Positions 47,343-55,668 of a stretch of 64,000 nt of DNA are shown piece after piece. A program made the translations under genes and the position numbers. The notes below the pieces were generated by a model. That model worked only from the letters and a program-made list of their open reading frames with translations, was not told where the DNA came from and ran no database searches. The stretch is from an uncultured Rhizobiaceae group bacterium (lineage in GTDB: Bacteria; Pseudomonadota; Alphaproteobacteria; Rhizobiales; Rhizobiaceae): contig CALLUS010000017.1 in the NCBI GenBank assembly GCA_938010435.1, positions 1-64,000 of the forward strand. The letters are read 5' to 3'. Position 1 is the first letter of the stretch; every line of letters begins with the position of its first letter.

Positions 47343-47777
47343 TTAGGCAATTGTAACATCTCGATTGAGCGAGTTTAATTCAATCAAACTTATTGCAATG
47401 AGACTAACCAGTTTCAAAAATTCCAGAATGACAAACACCACGTGGAGTGAACTACTGCCCACTTCTACATTAGCAATTTGCAACAGCGTTCGCTCATTCA
47501 ACATTGGCATAATGACCAATTGCTGGATTGAAAAGATTGCGACAGGAACCAAATACCATAAAGCGCTGCCGTGTCTCACAACCAAAGCGTATATGATCAG
47601 CCCAATCAGTAAAACCCACTCAGTATAACCCAACCACAAGAATTGAGCGTGGCTGACTTGAAGCAGTACGGATGTCGAAAGGTCTGTTCCAGCAAATTTG
47701 GCAGGTGCCGCAACTAGGTTACCACCCAAGGACACCCCTGCCCAAATAAGCGCAACTGCTGGAATCAAATATGTCAT
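47343..47777 (-). CDS. four-helix membrane protein, unrecognised
   Basis: This 144-residue protein has four clear hydrophobic helices, no cysteines and few charged residues; a possible sequence motif is HAQFLWLGYTEWVLL. I do not recognise a named family. Its ATG overlaps the stop of the DUF1971 gene upstream (ATGA) and it lies 36 bases before ccoN, so it is very probably in the cbb3 operon. A role in respiration, nitric-oxide handling or assembly is only inferred from position. Confidence 0.65.
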   Translation of the reverse strand: MTYLIPAVALIWAGVSLGGNLVAAPAKFAGTDLSTSVLLQVSHAQFLWLGYTEWVLLIGLIIYALVVRHGSALWYLVPVAIFSIQQLVIMPMLNERTLLQIANVEVGSSSLHVVFVILEFLKLVSLIAISLIELNSLNRDVTIA

Positions 47778-48148
47778 GAGCTTTTGTCCCCATCCAATGG
47801 CTCATCAACAGCATGGGTTGGAATGACAACATTTCCTTGGTGTGTGTCTTTTCGTTCAAGGTCAGAAGACCTGTAAAATTCAACGAAAAACTCTGCCTCT
47901 GCAGATGGCTCAATGAAGTGAACTGCTTGCGGTTCGATGACCTGAAAACCATCCGCTTCAACACGCCGACGCTCTGCCGTCTCGATATCTTGATAGGTTA
48001 CGCTGCCAGAGCATACAACCAATCGCCCCCAAACACCTTCTTTGGTCGAATGGTTTTTTAGAAAACCCTTAGGTACAGTTGTGAGGTTGAACCGTTTGGT
48101 CTCACGGTACTTTGTCACATCTTCAGGTAGTTGTGTATTTTTCAACAT
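47774..48148 (-). CDS. DUF1971/YeaR-like cupin-fold protein
   Basis: The start at 48148 is supported by AGGGCGG just upstream and by the usual family start near LPEDV. The 124-residue product has LPEDVTKYRETKRFN and VPKGFLKNHSTKEGVWGRL, then a FIEPSAEAEFFVEFY close, typical of DUF1971 (TehB-C/YeaR-like) proteins. Relatives such as E. coli YeaR respond to nitrate and nitric oxide. It heads the transcript that leads into ccoNOQP, which suggests regulation by oxygen or NO. Confidence 0.8.
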   Translation of the reverse strand: MLKNTQLPEDVTKYRETKRFNLTTVPKGFLKNHSTKEGVWGRLVVCSGSVTYQDIETAERRRVEADGFQVIEPQAVHFIEPSAEAEFFVEFYRSSDLERKDTHQGNVVIPTHAVDEPLDGDKSS

Positions 48149-48345
48149 GACCCGCCCTAGAGACATACGGCAAAATCCGCATGATTTTAATAATTCATTC
48201 AAAATATATCTTATTATATTTCATCAAACTTGCAATATTTTTTTGAGCACGGCTGCTATGCGCTCGATGCAAATGGACAATATCACAAGATTTTGAGAAA
48301 CCGCCGATAGAGCGCCCCATATAGCATCATTTAAGTTTATATGAT
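48149..48345. promoter_or_regulatory. likely promoter region of the DUF1971-cco operon
   Basis: The 197-base gap is strikingly A+T-rich near 48180-48245, as expected for a regulated promoter reading left. TTGAT, on the minus strand at about 48221-48225, is an FNR/FixK half-site whose partner half does not match. An imperfect dyad around 48189-48212 resembles NsrR/Rrf2 sites on one arm only. Neither is strong enough to name. Confidence 0.35.
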
Positions 48346-49374
48346 TTATGAACGAACTGTTTGTCCGGGGTACAACTCAACTGGAAGCGATATACATTTT
48401 TCGGTCGCTACATTTAAAATTCGCGCAACTAAGAGAGCGGCTGCTTTGCTCCCCATCAACGTTCGGGGCGTAATCGATGTCGTAATGGATTTGGCTAAAA
48501 CTTTGTTGATGTTAAGGCCATTGAAACCAACAATTCCCATTTCATTTGGCACTCCTATTCCACGTCTTTCACACTCTAAAAGTCCACCGACTGCCATGTG
48601 ATCGTTCAAAAAATAGACCAAATCGGGAACCGCTATAGCCGTTTCGAAAACTCGTACCACCCCCTGTTTTCCCGCTTCAAATGACACCGCTTCCTCAAGC
48701 CGAACATTTGCGGCAAGCTTGAATCCTGCGTTTTCAAAGGCATCGCGAAAACCGTCCAAACGTTTGTCCGCACGTTGGTCACGTTGATATTCCACCCCCA
48801 CATACGCTGGATTTTGATACCCCAAATCAAGTAGATACTCAGCCATCATCTTGCCAATCAAATAGTGGTCAACGCCAACGCAAAGGTCGATCGGGTCATC
48901 CGAATAATCCCAAATCTCCAAAGTCGGAATGCCACTATTGATGAGTTTTCGACGAGCGGTCTTGCTGTGATCAACGCCGCTCAATACGATCCCGGCGGGA
49001 CGCCAACTGATCATACGATCTATCCAACGCTCTTCTCTTTTGAGTTGATATTCAGTGGTATCAAATACAGTTTGAAATCCTGCATTGTTAAAAACCGGGC
49101 GCATTCCATCGAAAATCTCGCCAAATACCGCATCTTCAAGTGTTGGAACTGATATCCCGATGAGTGTAGAATTGGCAGCAGCCAAAGACCCGGCCACACT
49201 GCTCGGTTCATAGCCGATTTGTTTAGCGACTTTCAAAATTTCTGTTCGTTTTTCGACTGAAAGTCCTTCAACGCCCCGCATCGCACGGGACACAGACATG
49301 ATACTCACACCCGCTTCGCGCGCTACATCTTCTATTTTGGCACGTCCGCCTGATTGCTTTTGATGTGACATCAC
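48346..49374 (-). CDS. LacI-family repressor of the sugar-acid operon
   Basis: This 342-residue regulator has an N-terminal helix-turn-helix (KIEDVAREAGVSIMSVSRAM at about 12-31) with hinge helix. A periplasmic-binding-protein-like effector domain follows, with SLAAANSTLIGISVPTLED and DLVYFLNDHMAVGGLLE. It diverges from the ABC transporter operon, and a perfect operator-like palindrome lies between them. The inducer is probably a sugar acid handled by the operon, such as gluconate or idonate; this is inference. Confidence 0.92.
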   Translation of the reverse strand: MMSHQKQSGGRAKIEDVAREAGVSIMSVSRAMRGVEGLSVEKRTEILKVAKQIGYEPSSVAGSLAAANSTLIGISVPTLEDAVFGEIFDGMRPVFNNAGFQTVFDTTEYQLKREERWIDRMISWRPAGIVLSGVDHSKTARRKLINSGIPTLEIWDYSDDPIDLCVGVDHYLIGKMMAEYLLDLGYQNPAYVGVEYQRDQRADKRLDGFRDAFENAGFKLAANVRLEEAVSFEAGKQGVVRVFETAIAVPDLVYFLNDHMAVGGLLECERRGIGVPNEMGIVGFNGLNINKVLAKSITTSITPRTLMGSKAAALLVARILNVATEKCISLPVELYPGQTVRS

Positions 49375-49416
49375 AGTTCCCTGAAATCAAAACACTTAAC
49401 AACCCTATCACAATTT

Positions 49417-49445
49417 TTGATCTACGTTAGCGCTAACGTTATTTT
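49417..49445 (+). promoter_or_regulatory. promoter of the ABC/sugar-acid operon
   Basis: TTGATC at 49417-49422 and TATTTT at 49440-49445 form a -35/-10 pair with a 17-base spacer. The spacer is almost exactly the LacI-type palindrome at 49424-49439. The geometry predicts repression by direct occlusion of polymerase. Confidence 0.55.
49424..49439. promoter_or_regulatory. LacI-family operator
   Basis: ACGTTAGCGCTAACGT is a perfect 16-base palindrome with the central CG that LacI-family hinge helices insert into. It is located between the divergent lacI-like gene and the ABC transporter operon, 49 bases upstream of the repressor start codon. It probably controls both directions. Confidence 0.8.
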
Positions 49446-49523
49446 AGAAAATTGCTATTGAACGGTTAGACATGTTGCTTTCTCATAAGCGTGCAGAAGG
49501 CAAAGTTTGATTGGGAGGTCCGG

Positions 49524-50606
49524 TTGCCAACTATACGTTTCGAGCAAGTGGAAAAAAGTTTTGGTGCGGTTCGCGTTCTGCCTCCGTTGGATCTCACATT
49601 AGATGATGGCGAGTTTACGGTGCTTGTAGGACCATCAGGGTGTGGCAAATCGACAACCCTTAGGATTTTAGCCGGCCTTGAAGAATTAAGCGGTGGTGAA
49701 ATTTACTTTGACGAGAAACCGATCAGCAATCTGGCCTCAAAAGAACGCGACCTTGCGATGGTGTTTCAAGATTACGCACTTTACCCGCACATGAATATTG
49801 CAAAAAATATGTCGTTCGCACTGCGTTTGAAAAAGACGCCCGCTGCGGAGATCGAGACCAAAGTTAAACGCGTCGCCGATATGTTGAACATCGGCCATTT
49901 ACTTGACAGAAAGCCGGCTGAACTTTCAGGAGGCCAAAGGCAACGGGTGGCAATGGGGCGTGCACTGGTGCGCGATGCATCCACATTCCTGTTTGATGAA
50001 CCTCTATCCAACCTTGATGCCAAACTGCGCGGAAAAATGCGCACTGAACTGGCAGAGATGCGCGATACACTCGACAAGAACATGGTCTATGTCACACACG
50101 ACCAAATTGAAGCAATGACTTTAGGCGACCGGATTGTCGTCATGTCGGAAGGTGTTATCCAACAACAAGGCACACCAGAACAATTGTTCAAGGAACCAGC
50201 AAACAAATTTGTTGCCGGCTTTATCGGCAGCCCGACAATGAATTTTCTGGATGCCGAATTAGTGTCTGAAAAGAGCAAGCTCTGGGCACGTGGTGATGGA
50301 TTTAATCTGCCATTGTCAAAGGAAATGACTGCAACTTTGAAGGGTTATTCAAAGAAAGAAGTCACACTCGGCGTGCGCCCATCATCGTTTAGCACTGATA
50401 CTAAAGCCGGTGCTCCTATCGAATTACGGCTCGTTGTTTCTGAATATCTTGGAGCACAATCAACGCTCGTCACCAAATGTGGTGAAGCCGAAGTTTTAGT
50501 TGAGCACGAGAGTTCAAGCCCTGTGCGTACCGGCGGCACACTCAAATTTGGAGTTCGCACAGAAGAGTTAATGGTGTTCGACAAAGAAACTGAACGACGA
50601 CTTTAA
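49524..50606 (+). CDS. sugar ABC transporter ATP-binding protein (UgpC/MalK type)
   Basis: The start TTG at 49524 is preferred because GGGAGG lies five bases upstream and homologues begin close to MPTIRFEQVEKSFG; a GTG at 49491 is the alternative. The 360-residue product has Walker A GPSGCGKST, the ABC signature LSGGQRQRVAMGRA, Walker B FLFDEPLSNLDA and the H-loop YVTHDQIEAMTLG. A C-terminal TOBE-like domain follows. It is the first gene of the operon, whereas the substrate-binding gene is usually first. Confidence 0.92.
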   Translation: MPTIRFEQVEKSFGAVRVLPPLDLTLDDGEFTVLVGPSGCGKSTTLRILAGLEELSGGEIYFDEKPISNLASKERDLAMVFQDYALYPHMNIAKNMSFALRLKKTPAAEIETKVKRVADMLNIGHLLDRKPAELSGGQRQRVAMGRALVRDASTFLFDEPLSNLDAKLRGKMRTELAEMRDTLDKNMVYVTHDQIEAMTLGDRIVVMSEGVIQQQGTPEQLFKEPANKFVAGFIGSPTMNFLDAELVSEKSKLWARGDGFNLPLSKEMTATLKGYSKKEVTLGVRPSSFSTDTKAGAPIELRLVVSEYLGAQSTLVTKCGEAEVLVEHESSSPVRTGGTLKFGVRTEELMVFDKETERRL

Positions 50607-50629
50607 AATACAGCAAGGGAGGAACCACT

Positions 50630-51979
50630 ATGCTGAAATCACTAAACGCAACATTCGTTGCTACAACTATGCTTGTCGCCACCGCGACAACAACAATTGC
50701 CTGGGCTGACGGCCATTCGAAAGGACCGTACGACGACTACAAAGGTCAAACAGTCACGGCCATTTTTCCGGCCCATCCCCATTATAATGCGGTGATGAAA
50801 GTGCTGCCTGAGTTCACAAAAGAGACCGGCATCAAAGTTGAAGTCGATCAACTGCAATATTTGAAGCTACGTGAGAAATCCACCTTGGAGCTTACAAAAC
50901 GCCAGGGCGATTACGACCTAATGTCTTATGTGGTGTTTTCTAAAGCGGATTATGTTTTTGCAGATCAGCTTGAAAACCTCGCTCGTTTCTTCATGAACCC
51001 GAAATTGGCAGATCCTAAATATGATGCCGATGACTTGATCGATGGTTATGTGCAAAATATCGGTGTGGCCGGTGGTAAAAAAGGTTATCTGCCTGGACCT
51101 ACCGGATCTTTGTTTGGAATTCCTTTCGGATCAGAAACATCTGTGCTGGCTTATCGCAAAGATATTTTCGAAAAGCACGGGATTGAAGTTCCAAAAACGT
51201 ATGACGCATTGTTGAAAGTGGCTTGCCAAATTCCAGAAGTCGAAAAAGGTATGGGTGGCATGGCCTCTCGCGCAGCTTCAGGTCACCAAGCCAGCCACGC
51301 ATTCTTGCTACACCTTGCTCCCCTCGGTGGTCGCGTGTTTGACGATGAGTGGAACCCGATCATCAACAACGAAGCAGGCGTCAAAGCGGCAAATGCTTTG
51401 AAGACCATTGTTGATTGCGGTCCTGAAGGCGCAACAACTTTTGGCCCGGCCGAAGCTGCGGCTTCGTTCAGTCAAGGCACTTCAGCCATGTTCATGGACT
51501 CCATTGCCTTTGCCGCGGGATTTGAAGATCCATCCAAGAGTAAAGTCGCTGGTAAAGTTGGCTATGCATTACATCCGGAAGGTGTTCGTCGTGGATCGCA
51601 AACAGGCGGTTTTGGTGTTGGTATTCCGCGCAATGCTAAAAATAAAGAAGCTGCATTTTTGTTGATGCAATGGCTCACTTCCAAAAAGGGTGACCTGATG
51701 GTTGCTATGCAAGGTGGGAATCCATCACGCTTCTCAACCTATGAAAATGCTGATCTGAATGCCAAATACCCCTATTCAGCAACATTTGGTGAGGCATTGA
51801 AATATGCGGATCCGGATTGGCGTCCAATTATTCCAACATGGGGTAAAATCAACGCAGATATTGGTACATCGATGTCAAAAGTTTTGACCGAAGGCCTTGA
51901 CCCAAAAGAAGCTCTGGATGGCGTGGCTGAACGCGCCAAAAAGATTATGGACGAAGCCGGATACTACACCTGGAAATAG
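50630..51979 (+). CDS. sugar ABC transporter substrate-binding protein
   Basis: This 449-residue periplasmic family-1 binding protein has a signal peptide over about residues 1-27 (hydrophobic core TMLVATATTTIAWA). It has no lipobox cysteine, so it is soluble. RKDIFEKHGIEVPKTYDALLKVA and GGFGVGIPRNAKNKEAAFLLMQWLTS are typical of this class. It lies 24 bases after the ATPase gene. Two hairpins follow its stop codon and may increase its mRNA relative to the permeases. Confidence 0.9.
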   Translation: MLKSLNATFVATTMLVATATTTIAWADGHSKGPYDDYKGQTVTAIFPAHPHYNAVMKVLPEFTKETGIKVEVDQLQYLKLREKSTLELTKRQGDYDLMSYVVFSKADYVFADQLENLARFFMNPKLADPKYDADDLIDGYVQNIGVAGGKKGYLPGPTGSLFGIPFGSETSVLAYRKDIFEKHGIEVPKTYDALLKVACQIPEVEKGMGGMASRAASGHQASHAFLLHLAPLGGRVFDDEWNPIINNEAGVKAANALKTIVDCGPEGATTFGPAEAAASFSQGTSAMFMDSIAFAAGFEDPSKSKVAGKVGYALHPEGVRRGSQTGGFGVGIPRNAKNKEAAFLLMQWLTSKKGDLMVAMQGGNPSRFSTYENADLNAKYPYSATFGEALKYADPDWRPIIPTWGKINADIGTSMSKVLTEGLDPKEALDGVAERAKKIMDEAGYYTWK

Positions 51980-51988
51980 TCTGCCTAA

Positions 51989-52020
51989 GGTGCTTCTCTG
52001 ATCAATATTAGAGAAGCACC
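51989..52020 (+). terminator. intercistronic hairpin 1 (partial terminator or mRNA-stabiliser)
   Basis: GGTGCTTCTCT at 51989-51999 pairs perfectly with AGAGAAGCACC at 52010-52020, an 11-base stem with a 10-base loop. No U-tract follows directly, so it is more likely a 3'-end stabiliser or attenuator than a full terminator. Confidence 0.7.
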
Positions 52021-52023
52021 CAC

Positions 52024-52056
52024 CTGCGGTGCTGTACAATTTATTGGGCACCGCAG
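52024..52056 (+). terminator. intercistronic hairpin 2
   Basis: CTGCGGTGC at 52024-52032 pairs perfectly with GCACCGCAG at 52048-52056 around a 15-base loop, only three bases after hairpin 1. The tandem pair fills the 114-base gap between the binding-protein gene and the first permease. Confidence 0.65.
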
Positions 52057-52093
52057 CCTTTATCTCTTCATGTCCAGTTCAGGAACGCATTGA

Positions 52094-53011
52094 ATGACGA
52101 CCGCTTCAAAACTTAACCGATTGACGCCTTATTTTTTCTTGGCGCCTGCTGTGTTGTTGCTGATTGTCGCATTGCTGTATCCGATCGGATATATGATTTA
52201 CGCAAGTTTTCTGGACTGGCGACCTTCGCAATATATCAGCGAAGCAGAGTTCGTAGGCTTTAGAAATTACATCAACCTTTGGAACGATGAAGCGTTCCGT
52301 GAGAGTTTTGGCGTCACACTCAAATTTGCAGCGGTGGTCGTTACATTGGAAATGGCGCTTGGCGTAGGGTTGGCTCTTCTGTTGGATAGAAACCTTCGTG
52401 GCATGGCGGCCCTGCGAACAATTTTCATATTGCCCATGATGATCGCCCCAATCGTGGTCGGCCTTATGTGGCGCTACATGTATCATCCGACCGTTGGAAT
52501 TTTTAACCGAACCCTAAAAAATTGGGGTCTGGAACCCATACCATGGCTGTCTGATGGCACCTGGTCATTTATAGCCGTTGTGATTGCCGATGTTTGGCAG
52601 TGGACACCTTTCATATTCATTCTATCACTCGCAGCACTTCAATCATTGCCTCAATCAGCACTTGAAGCAGCAGAGTTGGACGGAGCATCCGGTTGGCAAA
52701 AAATTTGGCATATAAAACTACCGTTGATGATGCCTGTTCTGATTGTAGCACTTCTGCTTCGACTGATTGACGCGTTCAAAGTACTGGAAGTTGTTTTGGT
52801 TATGACAAATGGGGGACCGGGGCTTTCGACCGAGATTTTGAGTCTGCGTATTTTCCGTACAGCACAAGAATTTCAAGAACTTGGTGTGGCGGCCGCTATG
52901 TCTAACTATCTTTTAATTCTACTGATGCTGCTGACAACAATCATGTTTGTTTACAACAAAGCAGTTGAAAATCGTGCAGCACGTCTGCGTGCAGCAGCGC
53001 AGGAGACGTAA
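52094..53011 (+). CDS. sugar ABC transporter permease (MalF type)
   Basis: This 305-residue inner-membrane permease has six hydrophobic helices. The EAA loop, EAAELDGASGWQKIWHIKLPLM at about residues 195-216, contacts the ATPase. LTPYFFLAPAVLLLIVALLYPIGYMIYASF at the start is typical of MalF/UgpA-like partners. Its stop is four bases before the second permease start. Confidence 0.92.
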   Translation: MTTASKLNRLTPYFFLAPAVLLLIVALLYPIGYMIYASFLDWRPSQYISEAEFVGFRNYINLWNDEAFRESFGVTLKFAAVVVTLEMALGVGLALLLDRNLRGMAALRTIFILPMMIAPIVVGLMWRYMYHPTVGIFNRTLKNWGLEPIPWLSDGTWSFIAVVIADVWQWTPFIFILSLAALQSLPQSALEAAELDGASGWQKIWHIKLPLMMPVLIVALLLRLIDAFKVLEVVLVMTNGGPGLSTEILSLRIFRTAQEFQELGVAAAMSNYLLILLMLLTTIMFVYNKAVENRAARLRAAAQET

Positions 53012-53015
53012 GGGT

Positions 53016-53891
53016 ATGTCTGTACAAACCAACAAGAGCTCCAGTCCTGCGTTTTATGCTTTGATGATCTGTTTGATCATTATGGCCATGGGTCCAATCA
53101 TGTTGATGTTGGCCACATCTTTCAAAACCAATGTTGACGTGAATGACGTGAATGTAGGTTCTTTCTTCTTCACACCAACGTTGCGCAACTATGAGGCTGT
53201 GCTTTGCAATGTGCTTTGGTATTCACCATCCAGTGTTGATTACTGTGACCCAACGTTTGGTCGCGCTCTTGGCAATTCAATTTTCATCGCGCTCGTTTCA
53301 ACGGCCATCACATTGATTATTGGTTGCATGGCAGCTTATGCCCTCGTGCGTTTCAGATTTATGGGTCGCGGCCCGATCTCAATGACAACCCTTTTGATGC
53401 GTATGGTTCCACCCGCAGTGCTGCTCGTACCGGTGTTTGGGATTTGGACGTTTCAATATGGTTTGGATGGCACTTATACGGGGATCATTCTTGTCTACGT
53501 GGCTATGAATCTGCCTTTCGTGATTTGGATTTTGCAAAGCTTCATCGTGCAGGTTCCTATTCAACTGGAAGAAGCGGCAAAGATGGATGGGGCAAATCCG
53601 TTCCAAGTATTCTTTATGGTAGTTCTTCCAATCATAAAGCCCGGCCTTGCGGCTGCAGCGATTTTCACTTTCAGAATTGCATGGAATGAATTTTTGCTCG
53701 GCAACGCATTGTCAGGCCGGGGCACAAGAACGGTTCCTGTCACAATCGTGAATTCAATTACGGAATACGACATCGATTGGGGAGTGATTATGGCTACTGG
53801 TATGCTGCTTGCCATTCCCCCGGTCATCTTCACTTTCGTCGCTTCAAAGCAGATTATCACAGGCATGACAGCGGGGGCTGTAAAGGGCTGA
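53016..53891 (+). CDS. sugar ABC transporter permease (MalG type)
   Basis: The ATG at 53016 begins MSVQTNKSS; an upstream in-frame start at 52947 would overlap the other permease. The 291-residue product has six helices and the EAA loop EEAAKMDGANPFQVFFMVVLPIIKPG at about 196-221. An inserted periplasmic stretch with CNVLWYSPSSVDYC near 68-81 contains two cysteines. The stop overlaps the next start (TGATG). Confidence 0.92.
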   Translation: MSVQTNKSSSPAFYALMICLIIMAMGPIMLMLATSFKTNVDVNDVNVGSFFFTPTLRNYEAVLCNVLWYSPSSVDYCDPTFGRALGNSIFIALVSTAITLIIGCMAAYALVRFRFMGRGPISMTTLLMRMVPPAVLLVPVFGIWTFQYGLDGTYTGIILVYVAMNLPFVIWILQSFIVQVPIQLEEAAKMDGANPFQVFFMVVLPIIKPGLAAAAIFTFRIAWNEFLLGNALSGRGTRTVPVTIVNSITEYDIDWGVIMATGMLLAIPPVIFTFVASKQIITGMTAGAVKG

Positions 53892-54598
53892 TGATGGACT
53901 GGTTGTTTGCGGCAATAGATACCTCTCGTGCGCATCTGGTATCAGATACTGTTGCTTGGCATGGCAGGATAATGGTTGCTGCATGGGGCATTCTGTTTCC
54001 AAGTGGTATTCTCATCGCTCGATTTATGAAGACGACTCCGAAACAAAACTGGCCGGAAAAACTCGACAGTCAAGTTTGGTGGCATTCGCATTGGATCATT
54101 CAGTCTTGCGGTGCCGCCTTAGTTGCGTTTGCGGTTTGGTTGATTTGGAACAATTCTGGAGCATCTACCGCCGCATGGATTCATCGGACAATGGGTTGGA
54201 TTGTTGTCAGTTTTTGTATCGTGCAATTTTTGGCTGGTTGGTTGCGCGGCAGCAAGGGTGGCCCAACCGAAATTGCACGTAACGGCAGCCTCCACGGAGA
54301 TCATTACGACATGACGCCACGCAGACTGGCGTTTGAGTATATTCACAAATTCTTGGGTTATTTCGCATTGCTGTTTGCGTGGACCACAACCTTCTTAGGA
54401 ATGTGGGTCGCCAATGGACCGATATGGATGTTCATCATACTGACCGTTTGGTTTTCAACGCTCATTACCATTTTTGCCATACTTCAAAAACATGGAATGG
54501 CACTCGATACTTATCAAGCAATTTGGGGGCCTGACCCAGAGCTTCCCGGAAACCAACGAAAACCCATTGGGTTGGGTGTTCAACGAAAAGCACCATGA
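53891..54598 (+). CDS. cytochrome b561-like membrane protein in the sugar operon
   Basis: The start at 53891 overlaps the permease stop as TGATG; an adjacent ATG follows at 53894. The 235-residue protein has about five helices with repeated histidines in AWHGRIMVAAWG, WWHSHWIIQSCG, WIHRTMGWIVV and YIHKFLGYFALL, the pattern of haem-binding cytochrome b561 and DOMON-associated proteins. It could accept electrons from a periplasmic sugar-acid dehydrogenase or reductase, but no such partner is obvious in the operon. Confidence 0.78.
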   Translation: MMDWLFAAIDTSRAHLVSDTVAWHGRIMVAAWGILFPSGILIARFMKTTPKQNWPEKLDSQVWWHSHWIIQSCGAALVAFAVWLIWNNSGASTAAWIHRTMGWIVVSFCIVQFLAGWLRGSKGGPTEIARNGSLHGDHYDMTPRRLAFEYIHKFLGYFALLFAWTTTFLGMWVANGPIWMFIILTVWFSTLITIFAILQKHGMALDTYQAIWGPDPELPGNQRKPIGLGVQRKAP

Positions 54599-54641
54599 TA
54601 AATATTGAACACCCCAGAATTTCACCGATTGGAACGATGCA

Positions 54642-55583
54642 ATGAAACGCCACATTTTGACTTTTGAAACTTATGACGATTGGGACACAGGCCCGTTGGA
54701 GGCGACATATGTGGTTCACAATCTGCCCCATGGTGGAGAGGTCAGCGACTTGAGCAGTGAGGCGATTGCCAATATTGAAGCATTCGCTTTCAAGGGGCAC
54801 AACAAGTTGGGCGCCGAAACGATGAATGCATTTCCAAAACTTGGAATGATTGCAAACTACGGTGTTGGTTACGATACAATTGATGTTGCTTATGCCTCTT
54901 CAAAAGGGATCAGAGTGACCAATACCCCTGATGTTTTAACCGACGATGTTGCAGATCTTGCAGTTGGTATGGTGATCGCGCAATCGCGTGGAATGGTTGG
55001 GGCCTCAGAATGGATAAAATCCGGTAATTGGGCAAAGAACGGCGCATACCAACTCGGGAACAAAGTCACTGGAAAAAGCGTCGGCATAGTGGGGCTTGGT
55101 CGCATTGGTCGTGCAGTTGGGGAACGCCTTCAACCATTCGGTGGAGAAATTCACTATTATTCCCGATCGGCGAAAGGAACCAACGGATGGACGCATCACG
55201 AAGATATTGTGGAAATGGCCAAAGCTGTCGACATTCTCATAGTAACTTTGTCTGGCGGACCAGACACAATTGGCATGGTGGGCGTCGATGCCCTTAAAGC
55301 ACTTGGGCCCGAGGGGCTTTTGGTCAACGCATCTCGCGGTACGACTGTTGATGAAGAAGCACTTTTAGAAGCATTAGAAACCAGCACAATTCGTGCAGCC
55401 GCTTTGGATGTGTTTGAAAATGAGCCCAATATAAATCCGCGTTTTTTGACGTTGAACAATATCTTGCTTCAACCCCACCAATCATCAGGAACAACAGAAA
55501 CCCGAAAAGTTATGGGGCAATTGCAACGTGATAATCTAGCTGCATATTTTGCGGGCAAAGAGCTACTGACGCCGGTCAATTGA
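54642..55583 (+). CDS. D-isomer 2-hydroxyacid dehydrogenase (2-ketogluconate/hydroxypyruvate reductase-like)
   Basis: This 313-residue NAD(P)-dependent enzyme has the Rossmann motif GIVGLGRIGRAVG around residues 148-160. The catalytic triad is Arg232 (NASRGTTVDE), Glu261 (FENEPN) and His279 (PHQSSGT). The sequence resembles GhrB/TkrA-type reductases, so reduction of 2-ketogluconate or another 2-keto sugar acid to the hydroxyacid is plausible given neighbouring gluconate genes. It begins 43 bases after the cytochrome gene. Confidence 0.88.
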   Translation: MKRHILTFETYDDWDTGPLEATYVVHNLPHGGEVSDLSSEAIANIEAFAFKGHNKLGAETMNAFPKLGMIANYGVGYDTIDVAYASSKGIRVTNTPDVLTDDVADLAVGMVIAQSRGMVGASEWIKSGNWAKNGAYQLGNKVTGKSVGIVGLGRIGRAVGERLQPFGGEIHYYSRSAKGTNGWTHHEDIVEMAKAVDILIVTLSGGPDTIGMVGVDALKALGPEGLLVNASRGTTVDEEALLEALETSTIRAAALDVFENEPNINPRFLTLNNILLQPHQSSGTTETRKVMGQLQRDNLAAYFAGKELLTPVN

Positions 55584-55668
55584 AAACCAATAAAAATCTA
55601 CAAACTAATTCCGGCGGCATTTTGCTCTGCAATACTGTCATCTCTCTAAACTATGAAGGACAACCGTC

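Noticed and set aside
48189-48225. NsrR- or FNR-type operator before the DUF1971 gene
   Set aside because: Only one arm of each motif matches (AAGATATATTT for NsrR, TTGAT for FNR), so no specific regulator can be named.
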